From: a virus | Length of the DNA stretch: 48,416 nt | Reading direction: 5' to 3' (one strand) | IMG/VR virus record: IMGVR_UViG_3300036981_000509 | Coordinates: 1 to 48,416 of that record | Shown here: one piece after another, positions 23,091 to 29,809 of the stretch | How positions within the stretch are numbered: position 1 is the first letter of the stretch | Layout: the number at the start of each line of letters is the position of its first letter | The notes under the pieces: generated by a model | What the model was told of the DNA's origin: nothing | The model's database searches: none | The model's input: only the letters and a program-made list of their open reading frames with translations | Translations under genes and position numbers: made by a program

Positions 23091-23315
23091 ATGCCGCCAA
23101 GCAAAACCAACCCCCGCGTGTACCTGAACTCTGACGACCTGCTCGTCCGCTTCATGAGCCTCCCGGAACGCCAGCAAGAATCCACCCTGGCTATCTTCGC
23201 CCAAGCCATCGACGATGCCGAAACCTCTGTCATCGAATCTCAACGCCTCATCGCCAGCGCCCGCTATGGCCACAAGCCTACGCTCCGCCCGGTTGAGCAA
23301 CCCATCGTCAACTGA
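23091..23315 (+). CDS. Small helical protein of the HNH cassette
   Basis: The protein has 74 residues from the ATG at 23091 with GAAGGAG nine bases upstream. An in-frame upstream extension runs through the structured leader and is unlikely to be translated. It is predicted helical (SDDLLVRFMSLPERQQESTLAIFAQAIDDAETSVIESQRLIASAR), with no recognised domain. The first 12 bases of the gene repeat the 5' strand of leader helix A, implying translational control. It precedes the HNH endonuclease gene. Confidence 0.65.
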   Translation: MPPSKTNPRVYLNSDDLLVRFMSLPERQQESTLAIFAQAIDDAETSVIESQRLIASARYGHKPTLRPVEQPIVN

Positions 23316-23326
23316 TCGGCCCATCC

Positions 23327-23358
23327 CTTCCCCGCTCCTGGTCTCAGGAGCGGGGAAG
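23327..23358 (+). promoter_or_regulatory. 14-bp perfect hairpin between cassette genes
   Basis: CTTCCCCGCTCCTG (23327-23340) and CAGGAGCGGGGAAG (23345-23358) enclose a GTCT loop. There is no U-tract, so partial termination, RNA processing or mRNA protection are all possible. Confidence 0.65.
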
Positions 23359-23372
23359 CCTGCAGGTGCATC

Positions 23373-24077
23373 ATGCGAACCATTCCCATCGTCAACAGCG
23401 ATCTCGTCGCCCTGGTGGACGACGCCGACTACGACGCTCTCAACCAGTTCGCCTGGTACGTTCACCATGGCTCTGACCGCCTATGCTATGCCATTCGCAT
23501 GACGGACGATGGCGGCAGCCTTCTGATGCACCGGGAGATTCTGCAACTCTCGCCAGATCAGGAAACAGACCACCGGGACAACAACGGCCTCAATAATCAG
23601 CGGGCGAATCTGCGCATCGGCACCCGCAGCCAGAACGGCCAGAATGCTCGCAAGCACCGTGACGCGAAACACTCGATCTACAAAGGGGTCTGCTGGAACA
23701 AGCAAAAGGAGGCGTGGCAAGCGAGTATCAAATTGCCGGAGCGCCGTCTCTTTCTTGGCATTTTCAAAACCCAACGCGAAGCCGGCCTGGCTTACAACAC
23801 AGCAGCCCGGAAATACTTCGGCGAATTTGCCCGCCTGAATCATGTTCCTGACACTCCAACCCCGGATGATCCACCGGTGCCCCGGCCCACCTTTTCATCG
23901 TCCTACCGTGGCGTCTGTTGGAACAAACGCCAGCTCAAGTGGGTTGCCTACATCGACAAAGACAAGCAGCGCACCAATCTTGGCGTTCACGATTCCGAAG
24001 AGGCCGCAGCCCGAACCTACGATGCCGCTGCCCGCCAGCTCTACGGACCCGAAGCCCGCCTCAACTTCCCGGATTGA
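23373..24077 (+). CDS. HNH homing endonuclease with two AP2 domains
   Basis: The protein has 234 residues. The HNH core spans about 50-92: LMHREIL (His53), DHRDNNGLNNQRANLRIGT (His67, Asn75, Asn79) and SQNGQN. Two AP2-type DNA-binding domains follow: 101-157 (SIYKGVCWNKQKEAWQASI...ARKYFGEFARLN) and 175-232 (SSYRGVCWNKRQLKWVAYI...ARQLYGPEARLN). This is the standard free-standing HNH-AP2 endonuclease layout of phages. It cuts alleles lacking the element and so spreads by repair. It is transcribed against the late operon from its own promoter. Confidence 0.9.
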   Translation: MRTIPIVNSDLVALVDDADYDALNQFAWYVHHGSDRLCYAIRMTDDGGSLLMHREILQLSPDQETDHRDNNGLNNQRANLRIGTRSQNGQNARKHRDAKHSIYKGVCWNKQKEAWQASIKLPERRLFLGIFKTQREAGLAYNTAARKYFGEFARLNHVPDTPTPDDPPVPRPTFSSSYRGVCWNKRQLKWVAYIDKDKQRTNLGVHDSEEAAARTYDAAARQLYGPEARLNFPD

Positions 24078-24088
24078 CCCTCGATTCA

Positions 24089-24115
24089 CTTCCCATAAGG
24101 TGTCTACCAGGAAGC
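24089..24115 (+). promoter_or_regulatory. Dispersed dyad element, copy 6
   Basis: CCCATAA-N6-TACCAGG lies between the stop codons of the convergent HNH and tail-chaperone genes. It precedes no gene, so not every copy can be a promoter. Confidence 0.6.
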
Positions 24116-24125
24116 TGAGGTCGGC

Positions 24126-24506
24126 TTACCAGAATCCTACATCTGGGATCTTCATCGTCCTCGACACATACGGCCGTGGGTCCCGCCACTTCTGATTCGC
24201 CCACGCCCCCTCATCCCCGATCCCCGTCCCCTGACTCCTGACTCCTGTCCCCTGATCCCTGTCCCTTGACTCCTGCGCCAGCGCCGACGCCACGCTCATC
24301 TTGCCGTCGGCCACGAGCCCCTCGATCCGCCGCCCCAGCAGCAGCGTCGCCAGGTCTAACTGGTACGCCAGCCACGGATCAGAAAGACCCAGGATCGCGC
24401 TCGGCCTAGAGCTGTACGTCGTCGCCACCTGGTGCAACAGCCACAACTCCTCCCGGTTCCGGACGAAAGGGGGCAAGCTTCGCCGCCGGCTGCACCAGCC
24501 ACACAA
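24126..24506 (-). CDS. Tail assembly chaperone, frameshifted second part
   Basis: The reading frame gives up to 126 residues, but only the part after about residue 14 (VRNREELWLLHQVATTY...) is expected to be translated, as a fusion to the upstream chaperone through a ribosomal frameshift. The frame lies +1 relative to that gene, and no good ribosome site precedes it. The sequence (WLLHQVATTYSSRPSAILGLSDPWLAYQLDLATLLLG) fits the T extension of siphovirus gpG-GT pairs. A translated heptamer repeat (RDRDQGTGVRSQGTGIGDEG) lies near residues 82-100. Confidence 0.68.
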   Translation of the reverse strand: MCGWCSRRRSLPPFVRNREELWLLHQVATTYSSRPSAILGLSDPWLAYQLDLATLLLGRRIEGLVADGKMSVASALAQESRDRDQGTGVRSQGTGIGDEGAWANQKWRDPRPYVSRTMKIPDVGFW

Positions 24507-24834
24507 ACAGCGCCAGCCGATCGGCTGCCGGCAGCTCGTCGATGCTCATGTGCTCGTCATCGGCCACATCGGCCAGCGGCGGATCAATGATCGCCATCCG
24601 CACCATCTGATCGATCATCGGCATAAACTTCAATACTTTCTCTGTATCCGACGTATCGAAGCCCCCCTGATCGCGCGCATCTTGGATTAATCCCAACAGC
24701 GGCTTCGGAACGTCCCCGGACATGATCACATCCTCCAACGTGATCCGCCGCCGCACCGTTACCGTCAACCCCGACGGCACCACCACCTCCTCCGTCCGCC
24801 CCGCGCGCCACGCGGCCAGTTTTACATTCCCCAT
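24406..24834 (-). CDS. Tail assembly chaperone (gpG-like)
   Basis: The protein has 142 residues from 24834, with AGGAGGGG upstream. The sequence begins MGNVKLAAWRAGRTEEVVVPSGLTVTVRRRITLEDVIMSG. A helical part follows, ending LPAADRLALFVWLVQPAAKLAPF, as in gpG-type chaperones that hold the tape measure before tube assembly. The next gene overlaps it by 101 bases in the +1 frame. In lambda and its relatives this pair makes a short and a frameshifted long protein. Confidence 0.72.
   Translation of the reverse strand: MGNVKLAAWRAGRTEEVVVPSGLTVTVRRRITLEDVIMSGDVPKPLLGLIQDARDQGGFDTSDTEKVLKFMPMIDQMVRMAIIDPPLADVADDEHMSIDELPAADRLALFVWLVQPAAKLAPFRPEPGGVVAVAPGGDDVQL
24466..24474 (-). other. Candidate +1 ribosomal frameshift site
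   Basis: In the chaperone frame the codons are GCC-CCC-TTT. After the proline codon CCC, tRNA-Pro can slip one base forward onto CCT, entering the downstream frame at TTC. CCC-U slips are documented for +1 frameshifting, including the Listeria phage PSA structural genes. A -2 shift would reach the same frame. Confidence 0.5.
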
Positions 24835-24839
24835 GTCCC

Positions 24840-24902
24840 CTCCTTATCGCTAAGGTTAAGGCTGAGGCTAAGACTTCCTCAACCTCAACCTTATCCTCAG
24901 CC
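24840..24902 (-). promoter_or_regulatory. Repeat-derived hairpin after the tail tube gene
   Basis: The gap between tail tube and chaperone genes is built from CTCAGCCT/CTCAACCT-type repeats. Opposite-strand copies can form a stem of about 16 bp with two G-U pairs on the minus-strand mRNA. It could lower expression of downstream tail genes relative to the abundant tube protein. Confidence 0.45.
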
Positions 24903-25439
24903 TCAACTTGTTGGCAGCGCCGCCGCCGTCTCGTTCTGCACGAACTCGAACAGGTTCGACCCGTTGTCCAGCGCGATCCCCTTGCACTTCGTCACGTAGA
25001 ACCCACCGTTGCTGAACTCGCCCTCGATGGTGTCCGTGATCTTGCACTTTCCGATTTTCACATGCAGGTCATCGATCCCGTCGCCGAGCGCCTTGCCGTA
25101 GATCTTGAAATACGGGAGGCTGGCGCCGGCCCGGGCGGCCAGCGTGTTGACCTGGTTCGGCGTGGTCCCGCTCTCGGTGACGGTGCGCCCGGTCATGAGC
25201 GCGTACGCCTCCAGCGAGATCCCCCCGTGCTCCAGCTCCCACTCCACCGCGTCAGTCATCGCCACCAACGCGCTCACCTGATCGTTGCCCTGCAACTCCT
25301 CACTCACCACCCGCTCGCCGAACTTCAACGTCTGCGCCGCCGGCAGCGCCGTGTAGCTCGTCCCCGCCGCATTCACGACGATGATCTGCCGAATCCCGAA
25401 CGGATAGTTCCCATACCCGGACATCGTAACCTCACTCAT
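24903..25439 (-). CDS. Major tail tube protein
   Basis: The protein has 178 residues from 25439 with AGGGAG upstream. Its beta-rich sequence (FGIRQIIVVNAAGTSYTALPAAQTLKFGERVVSEELQGNDQVSALVAMTDAVEWELEHGGISLEAYALMTG, read in parts) fits siphovirus tube proteins. The location between the tail terminator side and the chaperone pair is the standard position. These proteins polymerise around the tape measure to form the tail tube. Confidence 0.75.
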   Translation of the reverse strand: MSEVTMSGYGNYPFGIRQIIVVNAAGTSYTALPAAQTLKFGERVVSEELQGNDQVSALVAMTDAVEWELEHGGISLEAYALMTGRTVTESGTTPNQVNTLAARAGASLPYFKIYGKALGDGIDDLHVKIGKCKITDTIEGEFSNGGFYVTKCKGIALDNGSNLFEFVQNETAAALPTS

Positions 25440-25452
25440 CTCCCTATCTCCT

Positions 25453-25492
25453 TTTCCTCGTCATTCCCGTGAAGACGGGAATCCAGCGTCTC
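25453..25492 (+). repeat. dRS3-like repeat
   Basis: A single CGTCATTCCCGTGAAGACGGGAATCCAGCG-type unit (arms ATTCCCGT/ACGGGAAT) lies upstream of the tail tube gene. The rest of the 190-bp gap to 25631 is a CCCC/GTCACC-rich stretch and the REP palindrome, without other visible features. Confidence 0.65.
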
Positions 25493-25607
25493 CCCGTCCC
25501 CTTGTCACCATGTCACCTCGCCCCTACTCGCCATCATCACACCCATCGCGCACCGCCGCGACCGGGGGCCGTAGGCTCCCCACAATCACCGCCGCCGCCT
25601 GGCCGCC

Positions 25608-25640
25608 AGACCTTTAGGGTCTGCGAGACCCTAAAGGTCT
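25608..25640. repeat. REP-like palindrome overlapping a gene end
   Basis: This 33-bp palindrome has AGACCTTTAGGGTCT arms. Its right arm encodes the last residues and the TAG stop of the glycosyltransferase gene, so insertion of the repeat seems to have set that gene's C-terminus. Confidence 0.85.
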
Positions 25641-26644
25641 ACAACCTCCGCCACCCTCTTTGCCGTCCGCTCCCACCCCGCATTCGCCTGCAACCACTGT
25701 CCCGCCGCCCGCCCAAACGCCGCCGCCTCATCCTGGTGCTCGAAACACCAGCGGAACAGCTCCACCAGGTGCTCGGGGTCCGGCTCGGCCCACTCGCCGA
25801 GGTCCTCCCACGCATCACAGCCATACTCGGCCGTCGAAAAGCCCGCCACCCGCAGCGGCAGCGCCCAGTGCTCGATCTCCTCAGCCAGCCCGCCGTGATT
25901 CGTCGCGATCACCGGCAGCCCCATCGATGCCGCCTCGCGTGGCGGTGAACCCCACCCCTCGCCGCGCGACGGAAACACATATACATCTGCCCGCCGCAGC
26001 ATCGAGCGCAGCACCGGCCGGTCGAACATCCCCTCCACAATCGTCACGTTTGGATCCCGCACCCCGCGCACGCCCGGCGGCCGCTTCCTGAAATGCAGCA
26101 CCAGCCGCACATCGGGACGATGCCCGAACGCCCGCCAGAAACACCGGTATGCCAGATCGTACCCCTTCCGCCTGTCCGGCGTCCCGCTCCACAGAAAGGT
26201 ATAAGGTGTCTCCGTGTCTCCGTGTCTCCGTGGTTCGGTCAGTGGATAATCAACAGGGTCCACGCCCCACCGCGCCACATAAATCGGCACGCGCACCCCG
26301 TTCTCCCGGAACACCTCCACATTCCACGCGCACGGCACAATCACCGCCTGAGCATACCGGTTCAACTCAGCCGCCCAGCCCGGCGGCAACTTCGTCGCCT
26401 CGAACATCGTGAACGCGATCAGCCCATCCCGCGCATCGATCCGCGGCAGCCAGTCCGGCATACACAGCGCCACAACCCGACCATCCAGCCACCAGCTCCG
26501 GCCATCCCCCAGATCGTACGCGCCGCGCGGCGTACACATATCGATCACATCCCACCCGGCCGCCCGGAGGTGCTCGCCGATCTTGATCGTCCCGTACCCG
26601 TACCCATCCATCGGCATCTGATGCCCCATGAACGTCCGTATCAC
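25631..26644 (-). CDS. GT4-type glycosyltransferase
   Basis: The enzyme transfers sugar from a nucleotide-sugar donor. It has 337 residues from a GTG at 26642-26644, overlapping the methyltransferase stop by four bases. Two Rossmann-like halves are visible: FLWSGTPDRRKGYDLA opens the C-terminal half, VYVFPSRGEGWGSPPREAASMGLPVIATNHGG is the donor-binding E-x7-E region, and the N-terminal half contains VARWGVDP. That pattern is typical of GT-B family 4. Placed in the tail gene cluster with a methyltransferase, it may decorate virion proteins or host glycans. Confidence 0.82.
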   Translation of the reverse strand: MIRTFMGHQMPMDGYGYGTIKIGEHLRAAGWDVIDMCTPRGAYDLGDGRSWWLDGRVVALCMPDWLPRIDARDGLIAFTMFEATKLPPGWAAELNRYAQAVIVPCAWNVEVFRENGVRVPIYVARWGVDPVDYPLTEPRRHGDTETPYTFLWSGTPDRRKGYDLAYRCFWRAFGHRPDVRLVLHFRKRPPGVRGVRDPNVTIVEGMFDRPVLRSMLRRADVYVFPSRGEGWGSPPREAASMGLPVIATNHGGLAEEIEHWALPLRVAGFSTAEYGCDAWEDLGEWAEPDPEHLVELFRWCFEHQDEAAAFGRAAGQWLQANAGWERTAKRVAEVVDL

Positions 26645-27441
26645 TGTGTCACCCCTTCGATGATCAACCCGAACGACGTCGCCACATACCCCGCCAGCAG
26701 CAGCCTCAGGTGCACCTCGCCCGTGTAGGGCCATGGATCGACCACGTGGTCGCCCGGCAGATCGCCATCCATGAAGTCCAGATCCACCGTATACCCGAGA
26801 CAACCCAGGTCAGCCGCGATCCGCTCCAGGTCCCGCCGTCGAAAAATGTTACTCTGCCCTGCCGTGATTGTGGCGTCGTTCGACAGCACGTTATACTCCG
26901 TCGTATGCACGACCAGCCCGCCCGGCTTGAGATACTTCAGCGCATCGCAGATGAACTGCTCGCCCTGGGCCAGCGTCCTCAGGTGCTCCAACGCACAGGC
27001 CGACCACAGAAAATCAAACGTGCCCAGTTCGTCCACCGGCGGCAGATCCCGCATATCCAGAAAGCGGAAACTCGCCCGCTCCCGGAATGGCTCAGGCTCA
27101 CACAGCCCCCGCCCGTTGAGCGCCGCCAGCGAATCGGCGTGCATCCCGGCCGCCGCCCACTCCTGCGCGCTCGCGTCCTCCATCGCCAGATCCGTCGCCA
27201 CAATCGCACAGCCCAAGCTCGCAAACAGCGCCGGCAGCGGCTCCAGGCCTACCGCAAACCCCAGTCCCCGCCGTCCCGGCGCCAGCATCCCCCGCTCGTG
27301 CAGCGCCTGCGCGATGTAGCAGAACTCCCACGTCTTGCGGTGCATATGCAACGGCCGTTCCCCCATGCGCGCACCCCACGCTTGGAAGACCTCCGACTGC
27401 AACTGCGCCTGCGTGCAAAGACAGGACTTCAACATCGTCAC
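26641..27441 (-). CDS. Class I SAM-dependent methyltransferase
   Basis: The protein has 266 residues; its start overlaps the upstream stop by four bases and its own stop overlaps the glycosyltransferase start. Motif I lies near residues 60-85 (GLGFAVGLEPLPALFASLGCAIVATDL). FDFLWSACALEHL near 145 is the motif IV region and LKYLKPGGLVVHTTEYN near 170 is motif V/VI. It is of the sugar- or small-molecule-methylating type. Coupling to a glycosyltransferase suggests a joint glycan modification; the acceptor is unknown. Confidence 0.78.
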   Translation of the reverse strand: MTMLKSCLCTQAQLQSEVFQAWGARMGERPLHMHRKTWEFCYIAQALHERGMLAPGRRGLGFAVGLEPLPALFASLGCAIVATDLAMEDASAQEWAAAGMHADSLAALNGRGLCEPEPFRERASFRFLDMRDLPPVDELGTFDFLWSACALEHLRTLAQGEQFICDALKYLKPGGLVVHTTEYNVLSNDATITAGQSNIFRRRDLERIAADLGCLGYTVDLDFMDGDLPGDHVVDPWPYTGEVHLRLLLAGYVATSFGLIIEGVTQ

Positions 27442-27863
27442 GTCCGCCGCCTGACCATCTCATACCGTCCGTACTTCATCGGACACAGCAGCCCTGGATC
27501 CACCAGGTCCGCCGAATCCTCCGCGTGCCGCACCGTCCACAACTTCGTCGCCACCCCGATCTTCGAATCATGCAACCGCACGAACGTCTCATCCAGCGCC
27601 GCATCAATCGAGGTGTACCCGCTCCGCTGCCAGAACGTCACCGTGAAGAACAGCCGCGTGCTCGTCAGCCCGCTCGCCGTAAATGGCCCACCCGGCGCCT
27701 GCACCTCCAGCGCCACCAGGCCGCAGGGCAAGATCTCCTTGTTCGCGTCGAACGCCGCCGCCGTATCCTGCCGGCTGATCTCCCCGCCCGCGTACAGCCC
27801 CCCGGTGAGAATCGCCATCAGCGTCGTATCAGCCGCCAGATAGGCCCGAATCGTATCTCTCAT
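27438..27863 (-). CDS. Tail terminator-like protein
   Basis: The protein has 141 residues. The start MRDTIRAYLAADTTLMAILTGGLY and the middle VALEVQAPGGPF...RLFFTVTFWQRSGYTSIDAALDETFVRLHD fit tail terminator/completion proteins (DUF3168-like), which cap the finished tail and join it to the head. It lies between head genes and tail tube, as expected. The stop overlaps the methyltransferase start by four bases. Confidence 0.62.
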   Translation of the reverse strand: MRDTIRAYLAADTTLMAILTGGLYAGGEISRQDTAAAFDANKEILPCGLVALEVQAPGGPFTASGLTSTRLFFTVTFWQRSGYTSIDAALDETFVRLHDSKIGVATKLWTVRHAEDSADLVDPGLLCPMKYGRYEMVRRRT

Positions 27864-27876
27864 GGTCTCAAATCAC

Positions 27877-27902
27877 TGCCGATAATGCCGCTACTCGGCA
27901 CG
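27877..27902 (+). promoter_or_regulatory. Dispersed dyad element, copy 7
   Basis: CCGATAA-N6-TACTCGG lies 14 bp upstream of the tail terminator-like gene. It overlaps the end of a 43-residue ORF, whose TAG stop is inside the element. Confidence 0.65.
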
Positions 27903-28022
27903 TATCCACAAGCCACAGATCAGCGGACGGAAACAGACGCCGAGCGCTGTCCGCATTCTTTCCGGCCGTAGATCGCCCCACTTCTCGAATCCAAAGCACC
28001 ACCACGTTTTCATGTTGCCCAT
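27891..28022 (-). CDS. Very small Trp/Cys-containing ORF
   Basis: This 43-residue ORF runs from the ATG at 28020-28022 (MGNMKTWWCFGFEKWGDLRPERMR...). It ends in the dyad element. It fits a gap between two late genes and has an amphipathic, Trp-rich start, but no recognised family or strong ribosome site. Confidence 0.35.
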   Translation of the reverse strand: MGNMKTWWCFGFEKWGDLRPERMRTALGVCFRPLICGLWIRAE

Positions 28023-28038
28023 GGCCTGCCCCCGTCCG

Positions 28039-28575
28039 TCACGCGCCCCAGTGCGCCACCAGTCGCTCCACCGCATCCGCGATCCGCATGACAGCCGCCG
28101 TCAAATCCAGGCTCACGTCAGGCGTCGGCTCAGGATCGAGCACCGCCGTGCGAAGCTGCCACGTCGCGATGAAACTCACATGATGCCCGTGCGGCAGACC
28201 GAGACCGCCCACCACATCGCTGGCGATCTGCCCGGCCGCATCCCGCAGACACAGCGCCAGTGGCCCGATCACCGGCGGCGTGTACGTGCTGGCAATCATA
28301 TGCTGCCCGTTCGGGTTGCCCGGCCGCGCGAATTCCGTCACATCGGGCCACGGCCAGGCCAGATACACCGTATCGCCGAGCTGGAGGCCATCGGGGTCGA
28401 GCACCCGACACGTCGCCACCGTATTGCCCTGCGCCGCGATCTCATCGATCAACTCCACCCGCACCAGCCGGTAAGGCGTCAGCGGCCGCACATTCACCTC
28501 CAGCGCCACCCCAATCACCTTGCCCGCCGCATTCAGCGCAAACGCCCGGCAATTCTCAGCCCTCGGATCGCTCAT
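28039..28575 (-). CDS. Late structural-cluster hypothetical protein
   Basis: The protein has 178 residues with a beta-rich N-terminal 120 (AFALNAAGKVIGVALEVNVRPLTPYRLVRVELIDE...DTVYLAWPWPDVTEFA) and a helical C-terminus (AAVMRIADAVERLVAHW). Its place between the MuF-like and tail terminator genes suggests a head-tail junction or minor virion role. I do not recognise the family. Confidence 0.6.
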   Translation of the reverse strand: MSDPRAENCRAFALNAAGKVIGVALEVNVRPLTPYRLVRVELIDEIAAQGNTVATCRVLDPDGLQLGDTVYLAWPWPDVTEFARPGNPNGQHMIASTYTPPVIGPLALCLRDAAGQIASDVVGGLGLPHGHHVSFIATWQLRTAVLDPEPTPDVSLDLTAAVMRIADAVERLVAHWGA

Positions 28576-28589
28576 CCCCCAGCCCTCCT

Positions 28590-29807
28590 CTACTCTGCTG
28601 CCGCCAGCGTGCCCGCCACCGCCGCGTCCAAGTCATCCGGACTGCTCCACAGCCACACCAAGATTCGCTGCGTGATCCCGACTGCCAGATTCACCCCGGC
28701 AATCCCAGCGCGTCCCGTCCCGAGGCCGCCGGCATACTCGTCCATCTCCGGCCAGCTCTCACCGCCTAGCCACCCATGCAATTTATCGGCGAACGCGTCC
28801 GGCGGCAGCAGCACCGCCACCGAATAACAGAGGCAATTTGGGTGAATCGGCAGCGGGTCCTCCCCCTTCGGATAAATCCCCTCGCCATTCTCCCCGTTCG
28901 AGATCACATCGTCGCAAATATCGGTCTCCGGATGCGCCGGCGAGAGGTGAATTTTGATCTTCTCGATCCAGGGGATTCGGGCCAAAATCGCATCATTCGC
29001 CCGGTGCTGGGCGATCTGAACCTCGTTCCTGCTCAGCCGCAGCGCGTTGTACGCCACGCCCTGGCCGTCGCAATCATCCCCGGTATACAGCCCCGTCCGG
29101 TCCCCGCTCGCAATGTCCGATTTCGTCAACTTGTTCAACCGGCTCCGCGCCCACCGCGGACAATCCTGCCCCGCGCCCAGGAACGGCTCCAGCTTTTTCG
29201 CAATGTTCCAGGCGCTGTCCCCCTTCGCTATGCCCTCGTAGACGATCTTCCTGATCCCCTCCAGGCTCTCCTGGTCCAACCGCCAAATCCGCTGCGACAG
29301 CTTGAACCCATCGCCCCACACCCGATCCGCCGCCGCATCCAGCAACCCCTGCAACTGCGGCTCGAACACCACCCCGCCGCCAGCCTCGTTGAGGGCCTGC
29401 CCCCTGTCTCCTGTCCCCTGTCCCCTGACTCCTGACTCCTGACCCCTGCCCCCTGATCCCTGGAACGCCGCCGCGTGCAACACCGCCAGCGTCCCGAACG
29501 GCAGCGATCCCGCCTCCCAGCGCAGCGCCTCGAACAACCCCTTCCATTCAGTGAAGTGCTTCCGCCACGCCTGCGTCACCCCATCGATAGCCAGGTGGAT
29601 GCTCAGCGCGTCCCAGGCGCCTGTATCCTGACCGCTGACCCCTGACCCCTGATACGCCTCATCCAGCGCGTCCCGGCAATCCGCCAGCACCGCCCGCAGC
29701 ATCTCGTGCGTCCGCAGCACCAGGTACAACTGCAGGCGCATCAGCGCCGCCTGCTGCGCCTGCCACACCTTCGAGGCCGGAATATCCGCCAGCGTCCGCT
29801 CAGCCAC
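28590..29807 (-). CDS. Head morphogenesis protein (Mu gpF / SPP1 gp7-like)
   Basis: The protein has 405 residues and starts three bases after the portal stop. The C-terminal half has the family signature HPETDICDD...HPNCLCY, a His/Cys motif of phage Mu F-like minor head proteins. These act in DNA ejection and capsid assembly. Two short segments (residues 52-63 GSGVSGQDTG and 116-138 GSGGRGQESGVRGQGTGDRG) are translated heptamer repeats and probably form flexible loops. Confidence 0.8.
   Translation of the reverse strand: MAERTLADIPASKVWQAQQAALMRLQLYLVLRTHEMLRAVLADCRDALDEAYQGSGVSGQDTGAWDALSIHLAIDGVTQAWRKHFTEWKGLFEALRWEAGSLPFGTLAVLHAAAFQGSGGRGQESGVRGQGTGDRGQALNEAGGGVVFEPQLQGLLDAAADRVWGDGFKLSQRIWRLDQESLEGIRKIVYEGIAKGDSAWNIAKKLEPFLGAGQDCPRWARSRLNKLTKSDIASGDRTGLYTGDDCDGQGVAYNALRLSRNEVQIAQHRANDAILARIPWIEKIKIHLSPAHPETDICDDVISNGENGEGIYPKGEDPLPIHPNCLCYSVAVLLPPDAFADKLHGWLGGESWPEMDEYAGGLGTGRAGIAGVNLAVGITQRILVWLWSSPDDLDAAVAGTLAAAE
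29397..29462 (+). repeat. Heptamer repeat inside the MuF-like gene
   Basis: Runs of CCCCTGT/CTCCTGA-type heptamers, a short tandemly repeated repetitive sequence, are read in frame as GQESGVRGQGTGDRGQ. A shorter tract lies at 29625-29652. Related tracts are at 7630-7670, 24205-24280, 31590-31635 and 37262-37305. Confidence 0.75.
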
Positions 29808-29809
29808 GG

